A stretch of DNA of 64,000 nucleotides from Paenibacillus swuensis. Its GTDB lineage: Bacteria; Bacillota; Bacilli; Paenibacillales; DY6. Numbering within the stretch: position 1 is the stretch's first letter; each line of letters starts with the position of its first letter. Both the position numbers and the translations under genes were made by a program. Below the pieces are notes generated by a model that saw nothing but the letters and a program-made list of their open reading frames with translations, was not told the origin of the DNA and did no database searches. The stretch covers positions 3,066,501-3,130,500 of the forward strand of contig NZ_CP011388.1 in NCBI RefSeq assembly GCF_001644605.1, in the 5' to 3' direction. Positions 57,171 through 64,000 of the stretch are shown piece by piece.

Positions 57171-57195
57171 GAAGGCCCTTCGGGTCTTTTTTTTT
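57171..57195 (+). terminator. Terminator before the speD leader
   Basis: GAAGGCCC-TTC-GGGTCTTT followed by a long T-run. It isolates the speD leader from upstream transcription. Confidence 0.8.
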
Positions 57196-57363
57196 TGCTT
57201 ACGAAAATTAAACGATCCTTATCACATGAAGGGTTTGCTTCACATATGTTGATGGAGTCGGGATGAGGCATAAAGTCCTAGAACCATTAACCTTCGCATA
57301 TCAAAAAAAAGTATTGCAATTCAACCCAATAGATGTTATTTTTATTTTCGTTGACAATCACAT

Positions 57364-57447
57364 ATAGGAACCAGGATTCACTCAGGACGACATTAGATAT
57401 GTTGCGAGAGATTTTTCCCTCGGAGAAGTGAATGACGTAGGTCCTAG
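57364..57447 (+). ncRNA. Candidate structured leader RNA upstream of speD
   Basis: Four helices can be drawn by eye. P1: TAGGA(A)CC at 57365-57372 with GGTCCTA at 57440-57446. P2: ATTCACT at 57376-57382 with AGTGAAT at 57427-57433. P3: CGACAT at 57388 with ATGTTG at 57399 (one G-U). P4: CGAG at 57405 with CTCG at 57419. P2 closes a junction from which P3 and P4 branch. The fold ends 52 bases before the start codon. A possible promoter is TTGCAA at 57314 and TATTTT at 57337. I do not recognise a known riboswitch class. Confidence 0.45.
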
Positions 57448-57497
57448 CGGATGAAATTTTTACAAACATTTTATTCCTAGGAAGGGGGAACCGGAAG

Positions 57498-57899
57498 ATG
57501 GAATACTCAACTTTCGGAAGACACGTTGCTGTTGATACTTGGGGAGTCGATTTCGACAAACTGAACAGTGCAGAATGGCTACAAGCTCAAATGGTCGAAG
57601 CAGCGGAGGCTTGCGGTGCAACCGTATTATCAGTACAATCGAAGCAATTCGAACCACAAGGAGCAACAGTGCTCGTATTACTGTCTGAGAGTCACCTCTC
57701 GATTCATACTTATCCTGAGAGAGGTTTTGCGGCAATTGACTGTTATACTTGCGGCGAAACGGTAGATCCGCAACTCGCGATCGACCATATGGTATCCGTA
57801 TTGAAACCGGAGAAAGCGTATGCCAAGAAATTAGTGCGCGGACTCGGCGAATTGAAAGTGGAAACACCTGAACTGAAAGAAGCACAACTTATCAAATAA
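57498..57899 (+). CDS. speD: S-adenosylmethionine decarboxylase proenzyme
   Basis: A 133-residue class 1 SpeD, the pyruvoyl enzyme that makes decarboxylated SAM for spermidine synthesis. The self-cleavage site lies in LSESHLSIHTYPERG near residue 63, with the conserved Ser that becomes the pyruvoyl group, followed by FAAIDCYTCG. The ATG at 57498 is preceded by AAGGGGG and a palindromic TTCCTAGGAA. A structured leader with its own transcription unit precedes it. Speed of expression may be controlled by that leader. Confidence 0.93.
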   Translation: MEYSTFGRHVAVDTWGVDFDKLNSAEWLQAQMVEAAEACGATVLSVQSKQFEPQGATVLVLLSESHLSIHTYPERGFAAIDCYTCGETVDPQLAIDHMVSVLKPEKAYAKKLVRGLGELKVETPELKEAQLIK

Positions 57900-58004
57900 A
57901 GATTTATATAAGCGGTAACCATGGATGTTGATCCGTGGTTATTTCTTTTTTACCCCGTCCATACAATGGTACAAGAGTGAAGTGCCAGGCAGGAGGGCGA
58001 GGGA

Positions 58005-58535
58005 ATGATGTTGAAAAGAGGATTCGGCGGCATGATGCTGCTGCTGTTAATTGTGGCTTGTGTGATTCTGTGGCCGTTATACCAGCTCTTTGGCGGTGCG
58101 CGCGATGTGGAGGGAACAGAAGGGCATCTGTTATTTCAAGTGACCGCGCTCCAGATGGAATTGTTACATAAAGGCATTCAAGAAGCTTCGGCGGAGCCCG
58201 TGGCAGAAGAACTTGCAGCCCTCAAAGAAAGGGTTTTCTCCGCGTCTTATGCCCATGAAAAGCTCACATTGGCCGTGGGTAAAGAGAGTTTAAATGAACT
58301 GATCTCTTTACGGCGGCTATCGGATTGGATTATCCGGGTTCAACTCGCGGAACGTGAACTCAGTACGGAAGAATCAGCGGTACTAAAGGAATGTCATGAA
58401 CGTTTCACACCGTTATTCGAAGAATATACAGAATTGTTTAATGAAACGGGACAGCTCTATTCCGTCCGGAGCGAACGGTTGGATGAAGAGGATCGCGAGA
58501 TTGCCGATTGGTTAGAGGAGCAGCTAGGTTTATAA
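58005..58535 (+). CDS. Membrane-anchored protein of unknown function
   Basis: A 176-residue protein with one N-terminal membrane span (about 9-30, GMMLLLLIVACVILWPLYQLFGG) and an acidic, helix-rich remainder, Glu- and Leu-rich, likely extracytoplasmic (basic residues before the span suggest N-in). AGGAGGGCGAGGG precedes ATG 58005; ATG 58008 is equally possible. It is located between speD and hemA, without a partner that would explain it. Confidence 0.7.
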   Translation: MMLKRGFGGMMLLLLIVACVILWPLYQLFGGARDVEGTEGHLLFQVTALQMELLHKGIQEASAEPVAEELAALKERVFSASYAHEKLTLAVGKESLNELISLRRLSDWIIRVQLAERELSTEESAVLKECHERFTPLFEEYTELFNETGQLYSVRSERLDEEDREIADWLEEQLGL

Positions 58536-58649
58536 TGGTCCGCCAGCCTGAATATGGTATAGTCATTCTGGAATTAGTTCACAATAGTAAAGCTTGTGGC
58601 AAAGTGATGATTTTCTTCATAAATTATTCAAAATTGATTGGGTTTTCGC

Positions 58650-58678
58650 CTGATCCCAATGTCGAACTATGTTATAAT
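58650..58678 (+). promoter_or_regulatory. hemA operon promoter
   Basis: TATAAT at 58673 has a weak -35 match, CTGATC, 17 bases upstream. It lies 40 bases before the hemA start. Confidence 0.4.
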
Positions 58679-58717
58679 AAATGATGATTTTACTAGCGGA
58701 AGGGCGGTGACGACGAT

Positions 58718-60112
58718 ATGCACATTTTGTCCGTGGGATTGAATTATAAGACAGCTCCTGTTGCGGTCAGAGAGAAGTTTGCTTTCTCTGATGAGGATTT
58801 GCCAAGAGCCTTGCAACAATTGAAAGAAACCAAGAGCATTCTGGAATGTGTCATCGTCGCCACATGCAACCGTACGGAAATATACGCAGTGGTTGACCGT
58901 TTGCATATGTGCGGGCATTTTATTCGCAGTTTTATCGAACAGTGGTTCGGCATTCCTGTATCGGACTTTAATAAACATCTTTACATCTATGAAGATGACT
59001 TGGCATTGGAGCATTTGTTCCGGGTAACGAGCGGTTTGGACTCCATGGTCATCGGTGAAACTCAGATTCTGGGTCAAGTGAGAACCGCATTTTTAACGGC
59101 TCAACGCGAGAAAGCGACAGGCACCCTATTTAATATGGTGTTTAAACAAGCGATCACTATGGCCAAGAGGGCTCATTCCGAAACATCCATTGGGGAAAGC
59201 GCGGTTTCTGTGAGCTACGCCGCAGTAGAGTTGGGCAAACGGATTTTTGGGCAATTCAACAACAAGACAGTCATGATCGTCGGTGCGGGCAAGATGAGCG
59301 AGCTGACAGGCAAGCATCTGTACGCGAACGGGGCAAGTAAGGTAATTGTCGCGAACCGCACGTATGACAGAGCCGCGCAATTGGCTGATAAGTTTAACGG
59401 CGTGGCTTGCTCCCTGGCTGAAGTTCCCGGTTTTCTCGCCGAGGTGGATATTATCATCTCGTCCACAGGTTCGGCAGGTTATGTGCTGACAAGGGAACAG
59501 GTTGCGGAAGCGATGCGCAAGCGGAAGTCCAAGACGCTCTTTATGATTGATATTGCGGTTCCGCGTGATCTTGACCCGCTAATAAACGAAGTAGCCAATG
59601 TGTTCCTATATGATATTGATGATCTGCAAGGCATTGTGGAAACGAACATGGATTTGCGCAGGAAAGAGGCCGCCAAGATTGAGGGTATGATTGTCTCAGA
59701 GATCGAAGCTTATCATCAGTGGTTTAAGATGTTAGGGGTAAGCCCCGTGATCCGGGCGCTGCAAGAGAAATCCGCATCCATCCATGAAGAGACTATGGAC
59801 AGCTTGCTGAAGAAGTTGCCTGACCTGGATGAACGTGAGATCAAAGTCATTCGTAAGCTTACGAAGAGCATCGTGAACCAGATGATGCATGATCCGATCA
59901 ATCGTGTGAAAGAGATGGCCGGCGGTAAGCACGGGAATGAAGCTATCGAGATGTTCACGCATATCTTTGCTCTGGAAGAACAACTCGTCAAGCTCCAAGA
60001 GGATTCGAAGCCTCAACCGAAAGCTGTGTCGCCGGTAGTAAAGGAAACATCTTCAGAGCATAACTTAACCTCCGCACCCACGCCGTTCACCTATGCGGTT
60101 ATAACCCCGTAA
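58718..60112 (+). CDS. hemA: Glutamyl-tRNA reductase
   Basis: A 464-residue enzyme that reduces glutamyl-tRNA to glutamate-1-semialdehyde, the first committed step of tetrapyrrole synthesis. The N-terminal SVGLNYKTAPVAVREKF and the catalytic Cys region VIVATCNRTEIYAVVDR near 50 are clear. The NADPH domain has VMIVGAGKMSELTG near 187, and the C-terminal helices form the dimerisation domain. AGGGCGGTG precedes the ATG. A hairpin (TGCCCCGA/TCGGGGCA, 60116-60135) follows but has a weak T-run, so some read-through into hemX is expected. Confidence 0.96.
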   Translation: MHILSVGLNYKTAPVAVREKFAFSDEDLPRALQQLKETKSILECVIVATCNRTEIYAVVDRLHMCGHFIRSFIEQWFGIPVSDFNKHLYIYEDDLALEHLFRVTSGLDSMVIGETQILGQVRTAFLTAQREKATGTLFNMVFKQAITMAKRAHSETSIGESAVSVSYAAVELGKRIFGQFNNKTVMIVGAGKMSELTGKHLYANGASKVIVANRTYDRAAQLADKFNGVACSLAEVPGFLAEVDIIISSTGSAGYVLTREQVAEAMRKRKSKTLFMIDIAVPRDLDPLINEVANVFLYDIDDLQGIVETNMDLRRKEAAKIEGMIVSEIEAYHQWFKMLGVSPVIRALQEKSASIHEETMDSLLKKLPDLDEREIKVIRKLTKSIVNQMMHDPINRVKEMAGGKHGNEAIEMFTHIFALEEQLVKLQEDSKPQPKAVSPVVKETSSEHNLTSAPTPFTYAVITP

Positions 60113-60196
60113 GAATGCCCCGATCACTCGGGGCAGCTCTTTAGGGGATTATTTATTATCGGGACCGTTTTACGTAAGGGACGAAAGGAGACACTC

Positions 60197-61024
60197 ATGG
60201 CAAGCAACAGTTGGATTTACGATGCCATTATTTATATTTATGCTTTAAGCTTGTTGTTTTTCTTCTCCGACTTTGCAAGACAGAACCGAAGCGCCAAACG
60301 CATGGGTGCGGGTTTATTAATTTTTGTTTGGGTGCTCCAAACGATCTTTTTCATAATAAGAATGATTGAACATCGCTACATGCCGGTACTCACCCTCTTT
60401 GAAGTGCTCTTCTTTTTCTCATGGCTGCTGGTGACGGTGTCTCTCGTGATGAGTCGGTTTTTCCGAATGGATTTCATTGTTTTCTTCGTAAATGTCATTG
60501 GATTTGCTATTCTTACATTAAATATATTCAGTAATCTGGAGAGCAGGGCACCGAGAACGCATGGCAATGTGGTGGATGAGTTGCTGATTGTGCACAGTTC
60601 ACTTGCGATTTTGTCGTATGCCGTGTTTACCATCTCAGCCATTTTTGCCGGGATGTACTTATTTCTTCATTTTCAGTTAAAAAGCAAACAATGGTCCATG
60701 ACCGTTCGCCGGTTTCCCAGTCTGGAAACAATTGATTATTTCACCAATATGAGCGCTGTGGTAGGTACGCCGCTGTTAATTATGGCGCTGACCCTAGGCA
60801 TTATGCGAATTATGATATTGGGGGACTGGTCTTTATTGCTTGATATGAAAGTATGGACCTCCATATTCGTCCTGGCGGCTTACAGTTACTATCTCTGGCA
60901 GAGAGCTTCGGCAAACCGCGCCGGCGACCAGTTGGCATTGTGGAATTTGGCTGCATTCGGTATCATTATAGTAAATTTCGCAATTAATTATGTTTCCGGA
61001 TTTCATCATTGGGACGGTGCTTAG
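60197..61024 (+). CDS. hemX: HemX/CcsA-type cytochrome c assembly membrane protein
   Basis: A 275-residue integral membrane protein with about eight spans. It belongs to the CcsA/HemX family and has the tryptophan-poor HemX form; conserved histidines occur in IEHRYMP, VHSSLAILSYAVF and at the C-terminus FHHWDG. In B. subtilis HemX lowers HemA protein levels. AAAGGAG precedes the ATG. It is 2 bases upstream of the next gene. Confidence 0.88.
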   Translation: MASNSWIYDAIIYIYALSLLFFFSDFARQNRSAKRMGAGLLIFVWVLQTIFFIIRMIEHRYMPVLTLFEVLFFFSWLLVTVSLVMSRFFRMDFIVFFVNVIGFAILTLNIFSNLESRAPRTHGNVVDELLIVHSSLAILSYAVFTISAIFAGMYLFLHFQLKSKQWSMTVRRFPSLETIDYFTNMSAVVGTPLLIMALTLGIMRIMILGDWSLLLDMKVWTSIFVLAAYSYYLWQRASANRAGDQLALWNLAAFGIIIVNFAINYVSGFHHWDGA

Positions 61025-61026
61025 CG

Positions 61027-61674
61027 ATGGCCAAGGACACTTACTTTCCGATTTGTTTACGAATGAAGGGCCGCTTGTGTACAGTCGTTGGCGGAGGTTC
61101 TGTAGCGGAACGCAAAATACGTTCATTAATGGATACGGATGCGCGTATTAAGGTGATTGCGCCAAGATGGACCCCAGCGATCACGAAGTGGATCGATGAG
61201 GGCCTAGTTCTGGGTGAATCCAGAGTTTACCGGGACGGTGACTTGAAAGGAAGCTTTATCGTATATGCTTCAACAGATGTTCCATCGGTGAATGAACAGG
61301 TATGCCTGGAGGCTGAACAAGAAGGCATGATGTTTAATCGTTCCGATCAAGCGGATACGGGGGATTGGGTGGACCCGGCCGTTGTGCGCCGAGGCCAGCT
61401 TGCTATAACCGTTTCTACCGGCGGGGCAAGCCCGGGGATGGCGAAGGCCATACAATGCGAGCTCCAACAAGAATATGGCCCTGAATTCGAAGAGGCGCTG
61501 GATTGGTTAGCCGGACTTCGCGTTACCTTAAAGGAAACTTTGGCGGATCCGCGAGACAGGCAACGGATTCTTAAGGAACTCTGGACAGAAGACACGATTG
61601 ATCAGATTCGTAACGGCGAACTTCACAAACTGAAGCAGAAAATAGCCGTTGCATTAGAACCAGGGGGGAAATGA
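61027..61674 (+). CDS. Precorrin-2 dehydrogenase / sirohydrochlorin ferrochelatase
   Basis: A 215-residue CysG N-terminal/Met8-like protein that oxidises precorrin-2 to sirohydrochlorin with NAD. It has the dinucleotide-binding [17 protein letters not shown] near 20, [20 protein letters not shown] near 80, and [16 protein letters not shown] near 130 with the catalytic region. ATG 61027 fits the family N-terminus [11 protein letters not shown]. It overlaps hemC by 4 bases (ATGA) if hemC starts at 61671. In place of the hemX-hemC junction of B. subtilis, this operon adds sirohaem synthesis. Confidence 0.88.
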   Translation: MAKDTYFPICLRMKGRLCTVVGGGSVAERKIRSLMDTDARIKVIAPRWTPAITKWIDEGLVLGESRVYRDGDLKGSFIVYASTDVPSVNEQVCLEAEQEGMMFNRSDQADTGDWVDPAVVRRGQLAITVSTGGASPGMAKAIQCELQQEYGPEFEEALDWLAGLRVTLKETLADPRDRQRILKELWTEDTIDQIRNGELHKLKQKIAVALEPGGK

Positions 61675-61676
61675 AT

Positions 61677-62615
61677 ATGCGTACGATCGTTGTTGGATCA
61701 CGTCAAAGCGCCTTGGCGCTCACACAAACGAATCAAGTTATAGATCATTTACAAAACTTGTGTACGGCGCGAGGGCTATCCGTGAACTTCGAGGTGAAGA
61801 AAATTGTGACCAAAGGGGATCAAATCCTGGATGTGACGTTATCCAAAGTAGGCGGGAAGGGTTTGTTCGTGAAAGAAATAGAACAGGCATTACTGGATCG
61901 TCATATTGATATGGCGGTGCACTCTATGAAGGATATGCCCTGGGAGTTGCCGGAGGGCTTGATTAACGGCGCGATCCCGAAGCGGGTGGATCCCAGGGAT
62001 TGTATTATCTCTAAAGGAAATCTCAAGTTAAACGAGCTGCCGCAAGGAGCGAAGGTTGGAACAAGTTCACTGCGGCGAGCTTCCCAGCTGCAGCAATATC
62101 GTCCGGATCTGAACATTGAGCCCATTCGAGGCAATATCGATTCCCGTATCAAAAAGCTGGATACGGAAGGTTTTGACGCGATTGTGCTGGCAGCGGCAGG
62201 ATTGTATCGTATGGGCTGGGAGGACAAGATCAGCGAATACCTGACGGTTGAAGTGTGCTTACCCGCCGTCGGACAGGGTTCCCTGGGTATTGAATGCAGA
62301 GGCGATGACATGCCGATGCTTGAAATTCTCAGTATGTTGAATGACCCTTATACCGAATTGACCGTTAAAGCCGAACGCGCCTTCCTGCGCGAACTGAACG
62401 GGGGCTGTCAAGTGCCGATCGGAGCCTATGCCGTATTGGTCGACGGGGAAGAGGGACACGGCATACAATTGACTGGTTATGTAGCCACACCTGACGGATC
62501 TGAACAGATTAAAGAGACATTGACGGGAACCGATCCTGTCGCCTTAGGAAAAGAATTAGCGGAGCGCTGCAAAGTCAAAGGCGCGGATCGTATATTGTCG
62601 CAAGTTAGGGGATGA
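61677..62615 (+). CDS. hemC: Hydroxymethylbilane synthase
   Basis: A 312-residue porphobilinogen deaminase. Motifs: [21 protein letters not shown] at the start, [14 protein letters not shown] near 63, [13 protein letters not shown] near 85, [11 protein letters not shown] near 128, and [15 protein letters not shown] near 236, where the dipyrromethane cofactor Cys sits. ATG 61677 has AGGGGGG 8 bases upstream; ATG 61671 is too close to it. Confidence 0.95.
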   Translation: MRTIVVGSRQSALALTQTNQVIDHLQNLCTARGLSVNFEVKKIVTKGDQILDVTLSKVGGKGLFVKEIEQALLDRHIDMAVHSMKDMPWELPEGLINGAIPKRVDPRDCIISKGNLKLNELPQGAKVGTSSLRRASQLQQYRPDLNIEPIRGNIDSRIKKLDTEGFDAIVLAAAGLYRMGWEDKISEYLTVEVCLPAVGQGSLGIECRGDDMPMLEILSMLNDPYTELTVKAERAFLRELNGGCQVPIGAYAVLVDGEEGHGIQLTGYVATPDGSEQIKETLTGTDPVALGKELAERCKVKGADRILSQVRG

Positions 62616-62621
62616 GGCGTC

Positions 62622-64000
62622 ATGAAGAGGGGAAAAGTCTACTTAGTCGGTGCGGGGCCGGGAGATCCTAAATTAATCACGTTGCGGGGTTTAGAATGTA
62701 TTCAGCGGGCGGATGTTGTCGTCTATGATCGGTTGGCCAGTCCGCGTTTGCTTCGGCATATGAAACCGGGCGCGGAGAAAGTGTACGTGGGTAAATTGCC
62801 GGATCGACACACCATGAAGCAAGAGGACATTAATCAGTTGCTTGCGGACATCGCTTTAACAGGAAAGACGGTTACCCGATTAAAAGGCGGGGATCCCAGT
62901 ATCTTCGGACGTGTTGCGGAAGAAGCGGAATTGCTGGTGGATAACGGGATCGAATTCGAAATTATCCCCGGAATCACCTCCGCCATTGCAGTGCCTACTT
63001 ATGCCGGCATTCCGGTGACCCACAGGGAAATCGCTTCTTCATTATCCATTATCACCGGACACGAGAATCCGGAAAAGCTGGATCAGAATATAGACTGGGC
63101 TAAGTTGACGAACGCCACAGGGACTTTGATTTTCCTGATGGGCGTGGCGAAAATAGGCTATATCAGCGAACAGCTGATACGCTATGGCCGTTCGCCCCAA
63201 ACGCCCGTCGCTCTGATCCGTTGGGGTACGCGCGTGGAACAGCGTACACTGACGGGCACGCTCGAGACGATTGCCGAACTCGTGAGGCAAGCGAACTTCC
63301 AGCCGCCGGCGGTCATCGTCGTCGGCGAGGTTGTGCTGCAGCGGGACAAGCTGCAGTGGTATGAGAAGAAGCCGCTGTTCGGCAAGCGGGTGCTCGTCAC
63401 CCGCGCCCGCAGCCAGGCGAGCGAGCTCGCGGACCGGATTGATGAACTCGGCGGCGAGGCCGTCGAGTTTCCGGTTATCCGCGTCGAGCCCGTTCGCGAA
63501 GCCGCCAAGCTGGCGCAGCTCCGCGCCGCTCTGGCGCAGCTCGACACCTACGATTGGCTCGTGTTCACGAGCCCGAACGGCGTCGAGCATTTCTTCCGCA
63601 GCCTGCGCGAAGCGGCTGCGGACATCCGGGCCATCCGCCGCGACGCGAAGATCGTGGCGGTCGGCCCGAAAACGGCCGAGGCGCTCGCGGAGCGCGGCTT
63701 GGCCGTGCATGCGCTGCCCGCGGCCGATTATCGGGCCGAGGGCGTGCTTGACGCGATCCGGCCGGAGCTTGCGGCCGGACAGCGGGTGTTGCTGCCGCGC
63801 GGGGACCTGGCGCGGGCTTGGCTGCCGGCCGAGCTGACTCAGCTTGGCCTGGCGGTGACGGAAGTCGACGTCTACGAGACGGTGCCGTCGGGGGAAGATG
63901 CGGCGGAGATCGCGGAGCTGCTCCGGAACAAAGACGTACATATCGTCACTTTTACGAGCTCGTCGACGGTCACCCATCTGCTGGACTTGCTGAAGCAGGC
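62622..64000 (+). CDS. Uroporphyrinogen-III methyltransferase/synthase fusion (partial)
   Basis: A fused CobA-HemD protein cut off by the window edge after 459 codons, with no stop seen. Residues about 1-240 are the SAM-dependent methyltransferase (KVYLVGAGPGDPKLITL at the start, VVYDRL near 34, RLKGGDPSIFGR near 88, IIPGITSAIAVPTYAGIPVTHR near 113, LMGV near 174). Residues about 250-459 are uroporphyrinogen-III synthase (GKRVLVTRARSQASEL, VFTSPNGVEHFF). The fusion makes uro'gen III and methylates it to precorrin-2 for the adjacent dehydrogenase. From about 63,200 the sequence is strongly GC-rich. Confidence 0.93.
   Translation, partial: MKRGKVYLVGAGPGDPKLITLRGLECIQRADVVVYDRLASPRLLRHMKPGAEKVYVGKLPDRHTMKQEDINQLLADIALTGKTVTRLKGGDPSIFGRVAEEAELLVDNGIEFEIIPGITSAIAVPTYAGIPVTHREIASSLSIITGHENPEKLDQNIDWAKLTNATGTLIFLMGVAKIGYISEQLIRYGRSPQTPVALIRWGTRVEQRTLTGTLETIAELVRQANFQPPAVIVVGEVVLQRDKLQWYEKKPLFGKRVLVTRARSQASELADRIDELGGEAVEFPVIRVEPVREAAKLAQLRAALAQLDTYDWLVFTSPNGVEHFFRSLREAAADIRAIRRDAKIVAVGPKTAEALAERGLAVHALPAADYRAEGVLDAIRPELAAGQRVLLPRGDLARAWLPAELTQLGLAVTEVDVYETVPSGEDAAEIAELLRNKDVHIVTFTSSSTVTHLLDLLKQ

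Noticed and set aside
63042-63977. Arg-rich open frame antisense to the CobA-HemD fusion
   Set aside because: Same cause, a GC-rich gene; the plus-strand frame has all family motifs.

Overview
The window looks like chromosome from a Paenibacillus-type member of the Bacillales. The evidence is strong AGGAGG-type ribosome-binding sites, many AraC and YesM/YesN-type regulators beside sugar transporters and glycoside hydrolases, and a right half that keeps the Bacillus subtilis order gerM-rph-rdgB ... ysoA-tig-(clpP)-clpX ... lonB-lonA-ysxC ... hemA-hemX-hemC-hemD. No rRNA genes, CRISPR array, intact insertion sequence or prophage was seen.

Bases 1-21,200 are an accessory carbohydrate region. 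It starts with the end of a creatininase-family gene, a metallo-beta-lactamase-fold hydrolase and a RidA-like protein. Then come a GH2 beta-galactosidase-type enzyme with a divergent AraC regulator, a secreted GH43/CBM6 enzyme, and an AraC regulator with two sugar ABC permeases. A YesM/YesN two-component pair is divergent from a lipoprotein sugar-binding protein, followed by a GH116 enzyme and a third AraC regulator. The region ends in two gene fragments joined out of frame at about 20,087-20,117, a glycosidase-like 5' part and a LamG/phosphodiesterase 3' part. Two promoters here share an extended -10 box and a cre-like box at exactly the same 46-base spacing.

Bases 21,200-36,800 hold a zinc-ribbon protein, the xylose genes xylR (divergent), xylA and xylB with a clear xylO operator, an M29 aminopeptidase, a CYP102-type P450-reductase fusion followed by a thioesterase, a methyltransferase plus MBL-fold pair, a two-gene sulfonate set (ssuA, ssuD, no ssuB or ssuC) and a PgpA-like protein. 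The 470-base xylA-xylB gap carries four 23-base hairpins placed with mirror symmetry.

Bases 36,800-64,000 are mostly housekeeping: gerM, rph, rdgB, asnB, tRNA-Arg, a ysoA-like gene, tig, clpP, clpX, ispG, lonB, lonA, engB, speD and the haem/sirohaem operon hemA-hemX-sirC-hemC-cobA/hemD, which runs off the right edge. Insertions interrupt this core: a six-copy 59-62 base tandem repeat after rdgB, a duplicated 135-base segment made of tRNA 3' ends and a terminator beside tRNA-Arg, and an AT-rich cassette of two paralogous lipoproteins (one frameshifted) around an S66 peptidase. The leader of speD folds by eye into a multi-branched RNA.

The strongest candidates for something not previously described are the speD leader, the symmetric hairpin array before xylB, the conserved two-box promoter module, and the tRNA-fragment duplication.
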